Shown here: positions 35,949-45,759 of the stretch, one piece after another
Layout of the letters: each line of letters opens with the position of its first letter
Numbering within the stretch: the first letter of the stretch is position 1
Assembly (NCBI GenBank): GCA_035476815.1
Contig: DATILD010000104.1
Location: forward strand, 1 to 64,000
From: Methylibium sp035476815
Lineage (GTDB): Bacteria > Pseudomonadota > Gammaproteobacteria > Burkholderiales > Burkholderiaceae_C
Length of the DNA stretch: 64,000 bases
Direction: 5' to 3'
The notes under the pieces: generated by a model
Told to the model about the DNA's origin: nothing
Database searches by the model: none
Seen by the model: only the letters and a program-made list of their open reading frames with translations
Position numbers and translations under genes: made by a program

Positions 35949-36317
35949 ATGTCCAACGCCATCGCCCCGCTGAAGAAGATCCAGTTCATGCAGACCAGCA
36001 ACCCGTCGGTCTGCGGCTTGGAGCTGACCGACTTCAACGACGCGCAGTTCATCGCCGGTGTCGATGCCGGCGGGCTGGCCTTCGTGACCGCCGCGCTGCT
36101 CGAGCAGGCCGGCCATCCGGCCTTCGCCGCCGCCTCGGCCGACGTCAACGAGCGCCCGGCGCTGTGCAGCGTGGCCGGCAGCGCGATGCAGCTGGCGCCG
36201 GGGCGGGCCGAGGGTCAGGTGGCGGTGATGCTGACGGTCGGCAGCGTCGAGCTGGCGATCCATCTGCCGCGCGCGGTGGTCGAGCGCGCGGTCGCGGCGA
36301 TGCCCGCGGCCACCTGA
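35949..36317 (+). CDS. conserved-looking small protein, function unknown
   Basis: 122 residues, no signal peptide or transmembrane segment. The sequence alternates short strands and helices (KKIQFMQTSNPSVCGLEL, GLAFVTAALLEQAGHPAF, VAVMLTVGSVELAIHLPRAVVERAV) and looks like a compact soluble alpha/beta protein. No family is recognised. It lies 31 bases upstream of greB on the same strand, and the two could be co-transcribed. The ATG at 35949 begins a frame with coding-like amino-acid composition. Confidence 0.65.
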   Translation: MSNAIAPLKKIQFMQTSNPSVCGLELTDFNDAQFIAGVDAGGLAFVTAALLEQAGHPAFAAASADVNERPALCSVAGSAMQLAPGRAEGQVAVMLTVGSVELAIHLPRAVVERAVAAMPAAT

Positions 36318-36348
36318 GGGCTGCCGCGGGCGCGCGAAAATCGCGTCC

Positions 36349-36906
36349 ATGAGCAAGGCCTTCACGAAGGAAAGCGACGCCGCGGCCGAGGACGACGACG
36401 ACCCCGGCCTGCCGCCGCTGCCCGCCGGCGCGAAGAACTACCTCACGCCGGCCGGCTACGCGCGGCTGCGTGCCGAGTTGCTGGCGCTGATCGACGACGA
36501 GCGGCCCAAGGTGGTCGAGACCGTGTCCTGGGCCGCGAAGAACGGCGACCGCTCCGAGAACGGCGACTACCTCTACGGCAAGAAGCGGCTGCGCGAGATC
36601 GACCGCCGCATCCGCTTCCTGACCCAGCGGCTCGAGATCGCCGAGGTCGCGGACCCGAGCGTCCACCATGGCAGCGACCAGATCTTCTTCGGCGCCACCG
36701 TCACCTACGCGACGCCCGACGGCACCGAGCGCACCGTCACGATCAAGGGCATCGACGAGGCCGACAGCCTGCATGGCGAGGTCAGCTGGATCGCGCCGAT
36801 CGCCCGCGCGCTGCTGAAGGCGCGCGAGGGCGACGAGGTCACGCTGGTGACGCCGGCCGGGCCGCAGACGCTCGAGGTGCTCGAGGTCCGCTACCCGGCG
36901 CCCTGA
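36349..36906 (+). CDS. greB: transcription elongation factor GreB
   Basis: 185 residues. The N-terminal coiled coil includes NYLTPAGYARLRAELLALID, WAAKNGDRSENGDYLYGKKRLREIDRRIRFL with the acidic tip (D-x-S-E-N) that enters the RNA polymerase secondary channel, and the C-terminal FKBP-like domain ends TLEVLEVRYP. The LYGKKRLREID spacing is the GreB rather than GreA form. An acidic extension (residues 10-20) precedes the coil. It rescues backtracked polymerase by stimulating transcript cleavage. Confidence 0.95.
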   Translation: MSKAFTKESDAAAEDDDDPGLPPLPAGAKNYLTPAGYARLRAELLALIDDERPKVVETVSWAAKNGDRSENGDYLYGKKRLREIDRRIRFLTQRLEIAEVADPSVHHGSDQIFFGATVTYATPDGTERTVTIKGIDEADSLHGEVSWIAPIARALLKAREGDEVTLVTPAGPQTLEVLEVRYPAP

Positions 36907-36924
36907 GGCGCGTGGTGGCCGGGC

Positions 36925-37383
36925 TCAGGCCGTCATCGTCGGCGGCCAGGCATGGCTCTCGGCCTGGCCTTCGCGGCACCACGCGTACAGCGCGTCGTAG
37001 ACCACGAGGCCGTGGCGCAGCATCTCCTGGTCGTCGGCGAACACGCGCGACAGCCCGAGCGAGATCGCATACAGACCGGCCGACTGCGGCGTGAGCTCCA
37101 GCCGCGAGGTGTCGGCCCCGCGCACGATCAGCGCCAGACGCTGCAGCGCCGGGTCGTCGAGACGGTACTTGGCGAGGAAGGCGTCGAAGCTGCAGCGCTC
37201 GCCCACGTGGCTCAGCTCGACGCCCGGGATGTCGTAGGGCGTCGCGCCGGTCTCGGCCGCCACCGCCAGCACGCGCGGCGCCGGCACGTAGAGGAACTCC
37301 GGCTCGCGGTCGATGAAGCGCGCGATCAGCCAGGGGCAGGCGATGCGGTCGATCTTGGGGCGTTCGCGGGTCACCCATTGCAT
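36925..37383 (-). CDS. ChrB C-terminal-domain protein (chromate resistance operon)
   Basis: 152 residues matching only the C-terminal half of ChrB: WVTRERPKIDRIACPWLIARFIDREPEFLYVP, then YDIPGVELSHVGERCSFDAFLAKYRLDDPAL. The full-length ChrB in this operon has the equivalent block (VDRLACAWLIRRFIDREAQILWL), so this is a stand-alone paralogue of that domain. It is third in the operon chrB-chrA-this gene, eleven bases after the chrA stop, with a GAGGAG ribosome site. The biochemical role is unknown. Confidence 0.85.
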   Translation of the reverse strand: MQWVTRERPKIDRIACPWLIARFIDREPEFLYVPAPRVLAVAAETGATPYDIPGVELSHVGERCSFDAFLAKYRLDDPALQRLALIVRGADTSRLELTPQSAGLYAISLGLSRVFADDQEMLRHGLVVYDALYAWCREGQAESHAWPPTMTA

Positions 37384-37393
37384 GGTGCTCTCC

Positions 37394-38743
<1,350 letters not shown>

Positions 38744-38745
38744 GG

Positions 38746-39675
38746 TCAGGCTCCTGGGATGGCGTAGAGGGCGTCGAACACGTTCGCGGCGGCTGCGGCG
38801 AGCGCGTCGTCGCCGGCATGCAGCTCGCGCAGGCCGCCGAGCACCGCCTCGAGGCCGGCGGCCTCGGGCACCGGGATGCCGCCGGCGTCGAGGTAATGGA
38901 CCAGCGCGCCGAGCTGCCGCAGGCGCGCGTCATCCTCGAGACTGAAGCTGGCGAGCAGCACCTCGAAGCTGACGCGCGCGCCGACATGGGTGAAGCGCGC
39001 GCCGTCGAAGTCGAAGCCGAGCGTGCCGCGCGGCGCGCGCGACGGCTCGGCGAGCCAGAGGATCTGCGCCTCGCGATCGATGAAGCGGCGGATCAGCCAG
39101 GCGCAGGCCAGCCGGTCGACCCAGGGCCGCGCGCGGCTGGCCCAGCGGCGGCGCTGGAAGCGGCGCGCGTCGAGCCTGCCGATGCCCTCGGCGGCGCGCG
39201 CGGTCGGCTCGCCGCGCGCATGGCGGGCGTCGAGGGCGTGGCGCAGCGCCACCAGCTCGGCCTCGGCCTGCTCGGCGGCGGCGCCCGGGTAATGGTCGGT
39301 GCGGCGCAGCGCGTTCAGCGCCTCGGCCACGCCGCGCAGCCGGCGCCGCGCCTCGGGCTCGCCGAGCGCGGGCAGGGCCTGCTGCAGCGTGCGCGCGTTG
39401 GCGCGCCAGTCGGCGTAGGCCTCGCTGCGGTCGAACAGCGCCAGCACCTCCTGCTGCTGGGCCGGGCTGCGCGGCGCGAGCGCCAGCACCGAGGCGCTGC
39501 CGCCATGCGCGCGCACCTCGGCCGCCAGCGCCTCCAGCGCATCGGCCTGGGCCTCGGGCAGCAGGTAGGCGCCGTCGCGCAGCGCGGCGCAGCCCAGCGT
39601 CTTCAGCGATCGCCAGATGCGCACCCGCACGGCGTTGGGCCGGGTCGGCAGCGTGACGATCAGGACGGCCCACAT
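38746..39675 (-). CDS. chrB: chromate resistance protein ChrB (regulator/enhancer)
   Basis: 309 residues. The N-terminal domain (WAVLIVTLPTRPNAVRVRIWRSLKTLGCAALRDGAYLLP) and the C-terminal ChrB domain (RPWVDRLACAWLIRRFIDREAQILWLAEP, FDFDGARFTHVGARVSFEVLLASF) are both complete. ChrB is a chromate-responsive regulator in several proteobacteria. The ATG at 39675 was chosen; a GTG at 39693 is an alternative. It is first in the operon, and an inverted repeat immediately upstream may be its own operator. Confidence 0.9.
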   Translation of the reverse strand: MWAVLIVTLPTRPNAVRVRIWRSLKTLGCAALRDGAYLLPEAQADALEALAAEVRAHGGSASVLALAPRSPAQQQEVLALFDRSEAYADWRANARTLQQALPALGEPEARRRLRGVAEALNALRRTDHYPGAAAEQAEAELVALRHALDARHARGEPTARAAEGIGRLDARRFQRRRWASRARPWVDRLACAWLIRRFIDREAQILWLAEPSRAPRGTLGFDFDGARFTHVGARVSFEVLLASFSLEDDARLRQLGALVHYLDAGGIPVPEAAGLEAVLGGLRELHAGDDALAAAAANVFDALYAIPGA

Positions 39676-39693
39676 GTGGCAAGCATATGCCAC
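39676..39693. promoter_or_regulatory. inverted repeat upstream of chrB, candidate operator
   Basis: GTGGCA-AGCATA-TGCCAC has perfect 6-bp arms and abuts the chrB start. It stands beside the most AT-rich patch of the area (39694-39722), where the promoter of the chr operon must lie. Autoregulation by ChrB is the simplest reading. Confidence 0.45.
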
Positions 39694-39741
39694 AGATCGT
39701 GGAATATCTATTACATCATCGCCGTCGGCGGCGGTTGACGC

Positions 39742-40221
39742 TCAGAGCAGCGCGCGCCAGAACGGCAGGCCGTCGGGGACAGGGGGATCGGGCAGGTCGG
39801 CGAGCAGCCGGAAGTCGGCGAAGTCGAAGCCGGGGCCGACGCTGCAGGCCACCAGCGTGTAGTCGCCCTGCGTCTGCGCCGCCTGCCAGTGGCCGGCCGG
39901 GACCACATGCGCCGGCACGCTGCCCGGCGCGACCGGGCCGAGCGTGACGTGCCGGCCGGCGCCGCCCTCGGCCGGGAACTCGGAAAGCTGCAGCGGCGCC
40001 CCCTCGATGTAGTGCCAGGCCTCGTCGGACAGGACCTGGTGCCAGCGGCTCAGCGCACCGCGCGCCAGCAGGAAGTGGATCACCGTCAGCGCGCCGCGCA
40101 TCTGGCCGTCGGCGACGCGCGCCACCGGCACGGCGGAGCGGTAGATCTCGCGGTAGTGTCCGCCCTCGGGATGCGGCTGCAGGCCGAGGCTGGCGATCAG
40201 GGCTTGCGCACGCGGGTGCAT
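39742..40221 (-). CDS. cupin DUF985-family protein
   Basis: 159 residues. Typical DUF985 blocks: GLQPHPEGGHYREIYRS at the start, a WHQVLSDEAWHYIEG cupin metal-site region and GPGFDFADFRLLAD near the end. Cupins of this group are metal-binding beta-barrels, some suspected to be sugar isomerases, without established function here. It starts four bases beyond the stop of the CoA-transferase gene on the same strand, so it is likely the second gene of that unit. Confidence 0.85.
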   Translation of the reverse strand: MHPRAQALIASLGLQPHPEGGHYREIYRSAVPVARVADGQMRGALTVIHFLLARGALSRWHQVLSDEAWHYIEGAPLQLSEFPAEGGAGRHVTLGPVAPGSVPAHVVPAGHWQAAQTQGDYTLVACSVGPGFDFADFRLLADLPDPPVPDGLPFWRALL

Positions 40222-40225
40222 GGCG

Positions 40226-41428
40226 TCAGCCGATCACGCCCCGCTCGCGCAGCGCGGCGATGCTGGCGTCGTCGTGGCCGAGCTCGCGCAGTACCGCCTC
40301 GGTCTGCTCGCCCAGGCGCGGTGCGCGCCGCTGCACCGCGCCCGGCGTGGCCGACAGCTTGGGCACGATGCCGGGCACCGCGATCGTGCCGCCGGCCAGC
40401 GCCGGGATGCGCTCGAGGTTGCCGCGCGCCGCGTAATGCGGCTCGGCGGCCAGGTCGGCGATCGTGTAGAGCCGGCTGGCCGGCACCTCGGCCGCGGCCA
40501 TCGCGGCGAGCACCGCGTCGAGCGGCCGCTGCGCGGTCCAGGCGCCGATCGCGGCATCGAGCTCGGTCGCGCGCGCGGCGCGGCCGTCGTTGCGCACGAG
40601 GCCGGGGTCCGCGGCCAGGTCGGGCCGGGCGATGGCGTGCATCAGCCGCTTGAAGATGCTGTCGCCGTTGCCGGCCACCAGCACGAAGCGGCCGTCGCCG
40701 CAGGGGTAGGCATTCGACGGCGCGATGCCCGGCAGCGCGCCGCCGGCGGGTTCGCGCACCTCGCCGAAGGCGTCGTACTCGGGCAGCAGGCTCTCGGTCA
40801 GGTTGAACATCGCCTCGTAGAGCGCGAGGTCGATCATCTGGCCCCCACCTCCACCATTCGCGCCGCGCGCGTCGCGCTGGTACAGCGCCATCAGCACGCC
40901 GAAGGCGCCGGTCAGCCCGGCCACCGTGTCGCCGAGCGAGACGCCGGCGCGCACCGGCGGGCGGCCCGGCTCGGCGTTCAGGTGGCGCAGCCCGGCGTAG
41001 GCCTCGGCCACCGCCGCGAAGCCCGGCTCGCCGGCGCGCGGGCCGGTCTGGCCGAAGCCCGACAGGCGCAGCATGATCAGCCGCGGGTTCAGCGCCTGCA
41101 GCGTGTCCCAGCCGAGGTTCCACGCTTCCAGCGTACCGGGGCGGAAGTTCTCGATCAGCACGTCGGCGTCGCGCGCCAGCGCGCGCACGACCGCCTGGGC
41201 CTCGGGCTGGCGCAGGTCGAGCGCGACGGATTCCTTGTTGCGCGACTGCGCATCCCACCACACCGAGGTGCCGTCCTTGAGCTTGCGCCAGGTGCGCAGC
41301 GGATCGCCGCCCTGGGGCGGCTCGATCTTGATGACGCGCGCGCCGAAGTCGGCCAGTGTCTTGGCGGCGAAGGGGCCGGCGATCAGCTGGCCGAGCTCGA
41401 TGACCTTGATGCCCTGCAGGACCTGCAT
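40226..41428 (-). CDS. CaiB/BaiF family (class III) CoA-transferase
   Basis: 400 residues. N-terminal GIKVIELGQLIAGPFAAKTLADFGARVIKIEPP is the family's CoA-binding Rossmann part; LSGFGQTGPRAGEPGFAAVAEAYAG and the catalytic Asp in QMIDLALYEAMF follow, and the C-terminal lobe ends with the usual RLGEQTEAVLRELGHDD. Such enzymes move CoA between carboxylic acids (formyl-CoA, carnitine, succinyl-type donors); the substrate is unknown. It lies four bases past the spoT stop, but the different roles make co-regulation doubtful. Confidence 0.9.
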   Translation of the reverse strand: MQVLQGIKVIELGQLIAGPFAAKTLADFGARVIKIEPPQGGDPLRTWRKLKDGTSVWWDAQSRNKESVALDLRQPEAQAVVRALARDADVLIENFRPGTLEAWNLGWDTLQALNPRLIMLRLSGFGQTGPRAGEPGFAAVAEAYAGLRHLNAEPGRPPVRAGVSLGDTVAGLTGAFGVLMALYQRDARGANGGGGGQMIDLALYEAMFNLTESLLPEYDAFGEVREPAGGALPGIAPSNAYPCGDGRFVLVAGNGDSIFKRLMHAIARPDLAADPGLVRNDGRAARATELDAAIGAWTAQRPLDAVLAAMAAAEVPASRLYTIADLAAEPHYAARGNLERIPALAGGTIAVPGIVPKLSATPGAVQRRAPRLGEQTEAVLRELGHDDASIAALRERGVIG

Positions 41429-41432
41429 GGCG

Positions 41433-43727
41433 CTAGGGTTTGACCCGGGACACGCGCAACACCGCCGGCGAGCGCTTCAGGGCCCGCAGCGTGTCGGCCA
41501 GGTGCAGGCGGTCGCGCACGGCGACGAGCAGGCGCAGTTCGGTCGTCTCGGTCGCGTGCTCGTCGCCCATGTCGATGTGGACGATGTCGGCCTCGGCGCC
41601 GCTGACGGCGGCGGCCACCTGGGCCAGCACGCCCTTGCCGTTGTCGACCATCACCATCACCGCGGTCTCGAAGGCGCGCACCGGCGTCTCGGCCCATTCG
41701 ACGGTGATCCAGGCCTCGCTGTCGCGGCCGTATTGGCGGCGGCCGACGCCGCACTCGACGGTGTGCACCATCAGGCCCTCGCCGCGCCCGAGGTAGCCGA
41801 CGATCGCATCGCCCGGCACCGGCCGGCAGCAGGTGGCCAGCTGCACGGTGGCGCCTTCGCTGCCGTCGATCAGCACCGTGCCCTGGGCCGGCAGCGCCTC
41901 GTCGGCGGCATAGCGGCCCATCGTCAGCGTCAGCGCATCGGGGCGGGTGCCGCGCTCGGCCAGCAGGCCGGCCATGCGCTTGGCGACGATGGCGGGGATC
42001 TTCTTGCCCAGGCCGATCTCGATCAGCAGGTCGTCGCGGCGCTTGAGACCGCTCCAGCGCAGCACCGCCTGCCAGACGGGCGCCTGCGGACTGCCCTCGG
42101 TCTCGTCGCCCGCCGGCAGCTGCAGGCCCTCGGCGCGCACCGCCTGGGCGAGCAGCTTCTCGCCGAGCGCGAGCGACTCCTCGGCCTCCATGTTCTTCAG
42201 GTAGTGGCGGATGCGCGAGCGCGCGCGGCCGGTGCGCACGAAGTTGAGCCAGGCCGGGTTGGGCCGTGCGCCCGGCGCGGTGACGATCTCGACCACGTCG
42301 CCGCTGCGCAGCGGCGTGCGCAGCGGTGCCGGCTCGCCATTGATCTTGGTGCCGACGCAGTGGTCGCCGACGTCGCTGTGGATCGCGTAGGCGAAGTCCA
42401 CCGCCGTCGCGCCGCGCGGCAGCGCCAGGATCTTGCTCATCGGCGTGAACACGTAGACCGAGTCGGGGAACAGGTCGATCTTGACGTGCTCGAGGAACTC
42501 GGCCGCGTCGCGCGTCTCGTCCTGGATGTCCAGCAGCGACTGCAGCCACATCGCGCCGAGGTGCTGGGCGTCGGCGCTGCCACGGGCCTTGTAGAGCCAG
42601 TGCGCGGCGATGCCCTTCTCGGCCACCAGGTGCATCGGCTCGGTGCGGATCTGGAACTCGACCGCGGTGCCCAGCGGGCTCACCAGCGTGGTGTGCAGCG
42701 ACTGGTAGCCGTTGGCCTTGGGGATCGCGATGTAGTCCTTGAAGCGCCCCGGCAGCGGCTTGTAGAGCTGGTGCAGCACGCCCAGGCCGAGGTAGCACTC
42801 GGGCAGCGTCGTCACGACGACGCGGAAGCCGAAGACGTCGTTGACCTGCGCGAAGCTCAGGTGCTTCTCGTCCATCTTCTTGTAGATCGAGTAGATGGTC
42901 TTCTCGCGGCCGCTGACCTGCACCGCGAGCTTGGCGTCCTTGAAGGCCTTCTCGACCTCGCGCTGCACCCGCTCGACGATGTCGCGCCGGTGGCCGCGGG
43001 CGCGCGTCACCGCCTTGTTCAGCGCCGCGTGGCGCCACGGGTGCATGTACTCGAAGGACAGTTCCTGCAGCTCGCGGTAGGTCTGGTTCAGGCCCAGGCG
43101 GTGCGCGATCGGCGCATAGATGTCGAGCGTCTCGCGCGCGATGCGGCTGCGCTTGGCCGGCTGCACCGCGTCCATCGTGCGCATGTTGTGCAGCCGGTCG
43201 GCGAGCTTGACCAGGATCACGCGCACGTCGCGCGCCATCGCCAGCAGCATCTTGCGGAAGCTCTCGGCCTGCGACTCCTCGCGGGTGCTGAACTGCAGCT
43301 TGTCGAGCTTGGTGAGGCCGTCGACCAGCTCGGCGGTCGGCGCGCCGAAGCGCTCGATCAGCTCGGCCTTGCCGATGCCGCAGTCCTCCATCGCGTCGTG
43401 CATCAGCGCGGCCATGATGGCCTGCGCATCGAGCTTCCAGTCGGCGCACAGCCCGGCCACCGCCAGCGGGTGGGTGATGTAGGGTAGGCCGCTGGCGCGG
43501 AACTGGCCGAGGTGGGCCTCGTCGGCGAACTTGTAGGCCTCGCGCACCCGCTTGATGTCGGCGGCGTCGAGGTAGGCGAGCTTCTTCGTGAGCGTCGCGA
43601 ACGAGGCCGCGTCGGCATCGGACGCGGCCACGTCCGCGGCCTCGGCGGAGGCCGAGGTGCCGAGCATGAACGCGGGCAGGGCCTGGCTCAGCTTCTTGCG
43701 GACGGCTTGGACGGCGCGGGAGGGCAT
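41433..43727 (-). CDS. spoT: bifunctional (p)ppGpp synthetase/hydrolase SpoT
   Basis: 764 residues. The HD hydrolase domain is intact (H110-D111 in MHDAMEDC, with RLHNMRT), so this is the SpoT/Rel type rather than a hydrolase-dead RelA. The synthetase domain has FGFRVVV and GYQSLHTTLVSPLG, followed by a TGS domain (DSVYVFTPMSKILALPRGATAVDFAYAIH), a CC/zinc-finger segment (ATCCRPVPGD) and an ACT domain. It controls the stringent response. The ATG at 43727 was chosen over a GTG at 43760 lacking a ribosome site. Gene order gmk-rpoZ-spoT is standard. Confidence 0.97.
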   Translation of the reverse strand: MPSRAVQAVRKKLSQALPAFMLGTSASAEAADVAASDADAASFATLTKKLAYLDAADIKRVREAYKFADEAHLGQFRASGLPYITHPLAVAGLCADWKLDAQAIMAALMHDAMEDCGIGKAELIERFGAPTAELVDGLTKLDKLQFSTREESQAESFRKMLLAMARDVRVILVKLADRLHNMRTMDAVQPAKRSRIARETLDIYAPIAHRLGLNQTYRELQELSFEYMHPWRHAALNKAVTRARGHRRDIVERVQREVEKAFKDAKLAVQVSGREKTIYSIYKKMDEKHLSFAQVNDVFGFRVVVTTLPECYLGLGVLHQLYKPLPGRFKDYIAIPKANGYQSLHTTLVSPLGTAVEFQIRTEPMHLVAEKGIAAHWLYKARGSADAQHLGAMWLQSLLDIQDETRDAAEFLEHVKIDLFPDSVYVFTPMSKILALPRGATAVDFAYAIHSDVGDHCVGTKINGEPAPLRTPLRSGDVVEIVTAPGARPNPAWLNFVRTGRARSRIRHYLKNMEAEESLALGEKLLAQAVRAEGLQLPAGDETEGSPQAPVWQAVLRWSGLKRRDDLLIEIGLGKKIPAIVAKRMAGLLAERGTRPDALTLTMGRYAADEALPAQGTVLIDGSEGATVQLATCCRPVPGDAIVGYLGRGEGLMVHTVECGVGRRQYGRDSEAWITVEWAETPVRAFETAVMVMVDNGKGVLAQVAAAVSGAEADIVHIDMGDEHATETTELRLLVAVRDRLHLADTLRALKRSPAVLRVSRVKP

Positions 43728-43785
43728 GGGTTCATGGTAGCGCGCCGGCTTCGGTGACACCGGCGTGCGGGCAGCCCCGAAACGA

Positions 43786-43809
43786 CGACGGCCCGCCGAG
43801 GCGGGCCGT
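43786..43809 (-). terminator. 11-bp GC hairpin between rpoZ and spoT
   Basis: GACGGCCCGCC and GGCGGGCCGTC pair perfectly around two bases, 22 bases past the rpoZ stop. On the minus strand GTCGTTTCG follows, so the U tract is weak. It probably attenuates rather than ends transcription from rpoZ into spoT. Confidence 0.5.
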
Positions 43810-43831
43810 CAGGCAGGGAGGCGAGCGATCC

Positions 43832-44035
43832 TTAGATCGGGACCTTCTTGAGCATCTCGAGGCCGACATGGCCTTCGGCGATCTCGCGCAGCGCGGTCAC
43901 GCCGGGCTTGTTCTTGCTCTCGAGCTTGGGCGCGTGGCCCTGGCTGAGCATGCGGGCGCGGTAGGTGGCCGCCAGCACGAGCTGGAAGCGGTTGGGGATG
44001 CGCGCGAGGCAGTCTTCGACGGTGATGCGGGCCAT
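43832..44035 (-). CDS. rpoZ: RNA polymerase omega subunit
   Basis: 67 residues, complete. MARITVEDCLARIPNRFQLVLAATYRARML and ALREIAEGHVGLEMLKKVPI are the hallmark omega sequences. It assists assembly of beta-prime and takes part in ppGpp binding. It lies between gmk (32 bases upstream) and spoT, as in most proteobacteria. Confidence 0.98.
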   Translation of the reverse strand: MARITVEDCLARIPNRFQLVLAATYRARMLSQGHAPKLESKNKPGVTALREIAEGHVGLEMLKKVPI

Positions 44036-44067
44036 GGACGGGTACTTTCCGGAAGGAGGGAGGGAAC

Positions 44068-44718
44068 TCAACCCAGGTGCAGGGCCTGGAACACGGCCGC
44101 CTTGCTGCGGCGCTGACTCGCGTATTTTAGCCGCTGGGCGTGAACGACCGCCTGCAGGTCGGCCAAGGCCTCGTCGAACACGGCATTGATCACGAGGTAG
44201 TCGAAGCGCGGCGCCTGCGCCACCTCCTCGCGCGCGTTGGCGAGCCGCTTGGCGATCACGTCCTCGGCGTCCTCGCCGCGGCCGCGCAGCCGCCGCTGCA
44301 GCTCGTCCCAGCTCGGCGGCAGGATGAACACCAGCACCGCGCCCGGAAACAGCCGCTTGATCTGCAGCGCGCCCTGCCAGTCGATCTCGAGCACGACGTC
44401 CTCGCCGGCGAGCAGGCGCTGCTCGATCGCCGGGCGCGAGGTGCCGTAGAGGTTGCCGTGCACCTCGGCCCACTCGAAGAAGGCGCCGCGCATCACCATG
44501 TCACGGAACACCGGCTCGGTGATGAAGTGGTACTCGCGACCGTCGGTCTCGCTGCCGCGCGGCGCCCGGGTCGTGTGCGAGACCGACACCGCCAGCCGCG
44601 GTTCGCGCTGCAGCAGCGCCTTGACGAGGCTGGACTTGCCGGCGCCGCTGGGCGCGGCGACGACGAACAGGTTGCCGGGCGCGTCCAGCGGCGGCGGGGT
44701 GGCGGCAACGGAAGTCAT
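44068..44718 (-). CDS. gmk: guanylate kinase
   Basis: 216 residues. P-loop APSGAGKSSLVKALL (about 22-36), the GMP-binding HTTRAPRGSETDGREYHF and FFEWAEVHGNLYGTSRPAIE, and the Walker-B-like VVLEIDWQGALQI are all present. It phosphorylates GMP/dGMP to the diphosphate. It is about ten residues longer at the N-terminus than E. coli Gmk. It is followed by rpoZ and spoT on the same strand. Confidence 0.97.
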   Translation of the reverse strand: MTSVAATPPPLDAPGNLFVVAAPSGAGKSSLVKALLQREPRLAVSVSHTTRAPRGSETDGREYHFITEPVFRDMVMRGAFFEWAEVHGNLYGTSRPAIEQRLLAGEDVVLEIDWQGALQIKRLFPGAVLVFILPPSWDELQRRLRGRGEDAEDVIAKRLANAREEVAQAPRFDYLVINAVFDEALADLQAVVHAQRLKYASQRRSKAAVFQALHLG

Positions 44719-44751
44719 GGGTGCCCCTCGGGCGCGGAGTACCGCGCCCGA

Positions 44752-44802
44752 TCCCCCAGGGGAATGCGGGCCGGCTTGGGGCGGCCCGGCGCTCGGCCCG
44801 CG
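44752..44802. repeat. dispersed GC palindrome, copy A
   Basis: Between gmk and yicC. It contains the shared 17-mer CTTGGGGCGGCCCGGCG at 44775-44791 and a CCCCCAGGGG start. The same 17-mer recurs exactly at 47794 and 48677 and with one mismatch at 46775. Confidence 0.7.
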
Positions 44803-44821
44803 ACGGACTGCGTGGAACGAC

Positions 44822-45724
44822 TCATTCGATGTTCTGCACCTGTTCGCGCATCTGCTCGATCGCGACCTTCATCTCGACCGAGAGCTGTGTCAACTCCAGC
44901 GCCGCCGACTTGGAGCCGAGCGTGTTGGCCTCGCGCTGCAGTTCCTGGATCAGGAAGTCCAGGCGCTTGCCGATCTCGCCGCCGGCACCGAGCAGGCGCT
45001 CGATCTCGTCGAGGTGCGATCCCAGCCGCGCCAGTTCCTCGGCCACGTCGATGCGGATCGCGAAGGCGGTGGCCTCGGCGAGAGCGCGCTCCTGCAGCGT
45101 CTGGGTCGGGATCGAGCCGCTGGCGTTGCCGGCGTCGAGGGCCTCCTGCCAGCGCTCCACGAAGCGCTGGCGCTGGCGCTCGACGACGCGCGGCAGCAGC
45201 GGCCGGGCCTCAGCGGCGAGCTCGCGCAGCCTTGTGACGCGCTGCATCAACACCTCGACCAGCCGCGCACCCTCGCGCGCACGGGCCTCCAGCAGGGCGG
45301 TCAGCGCCTCGCGGGCGGCCGCGAGCACGGCCTCGTCGGCCGGGCCGGCGCCGGTCGCGCCGCGACACCAGTGCAGCGCCTCCTGCACCGACAGCGGCGC
45401 CGCCAGCGGCAGCCGGGCGCGCACGCTGTCCTGCAGCCGGGCCAGTTCGACCAGCTGGGCCGGCTGCGGTTGGGGCCAGGCGCTCGCCGCCTCGTCGCGG
45501 GTGGACAGCCGCAGCTCGACCTTGCCGCGCCGCAGCCGCGAGGCGAGCAGCTCGCGCAGCGCCGGCTCCAGGATGCGCATTTCGTCAGGCATGCGAAATG
45601 CAACATCGAGAAACCGACTGTTGACCGAACGCAGCTCCACATGCACCGCGGGGCCTGTCGTGGCGGGGGTTTCGGCGCTACCGGCGGACGCATTCGCGTA
45701 GCCGGTCATGCTGTAAACTGGCAT
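44822..45724 (-). CDS. yicC: YicC/YloC-family endoribonuclease
   Basis: 300 residues. The hallmark start VYSMTGYANA, the YicC N-domain (VELRSVNSRFLDVAFRMPDEMR) and the C-terminal DUF1732 block (AIRIDVAEELARLGSHLDEIERLL, GKRLDFLIQELQREANTLGSKS) are complete. Family members are implicated in RNA decay and DNA-damage survival. The ATG at 45724 gives the MxVYSMTGYA form usual in Burkholderiales; 45709 is an alternative. A TTGACA box lies upstream. It is divergent from the Ser/Thr kinase gene. Confidence 0.93.
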   Translation of the reverse strand: MPVYSMTGYANASAGSAETPATTGPAVHVELRSVNSRFLDVAFRMPDEMRILEPALRELLASRLRRGKVELRLSTRDEAASAWPQPQPAQLVELARLQDSVRARLPLAAPLSVQEALHWCRGATGAGPADEAVLAAAREALTALLEARAREGARLVEVLMQRVTRLRELAAEARPLLPRVVERQRQRFVERWQEALDAGNASGSIPTQTLQERALAEATAFAIRIDVAEELARLGSHLDEIERLLGAGGEIGKRLDFLIQELQREANTLGSKSAALELTQLSVEMKVAIEQMREQVQNIE

Positions 45725-45728
45725 CGAA

Positions 45729-45759
45729 TTTATCGCATTACAAAATCCGATTATGTCAA
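45729..45759 (-). promoter_or_regulatory. candidate sigma-70 promoter for yicC
   Basis: On the minus strand a perfect TTGACA (45759-45754) is followed after 19 bases by GATAAA (45734-45729), inside an AT-rich patch unusual for this DNA. The spacing is long, and the transcript would begin almost at the yicC start codon. Confidence 0.35.

Noticed and set aside
41428..41433. spoT and CoA-transferase as one functional operon
   Set aside because: The spacing is only a few bases, but the gene products have no known link and a shared transcript cannot be inferred from spacing alone.
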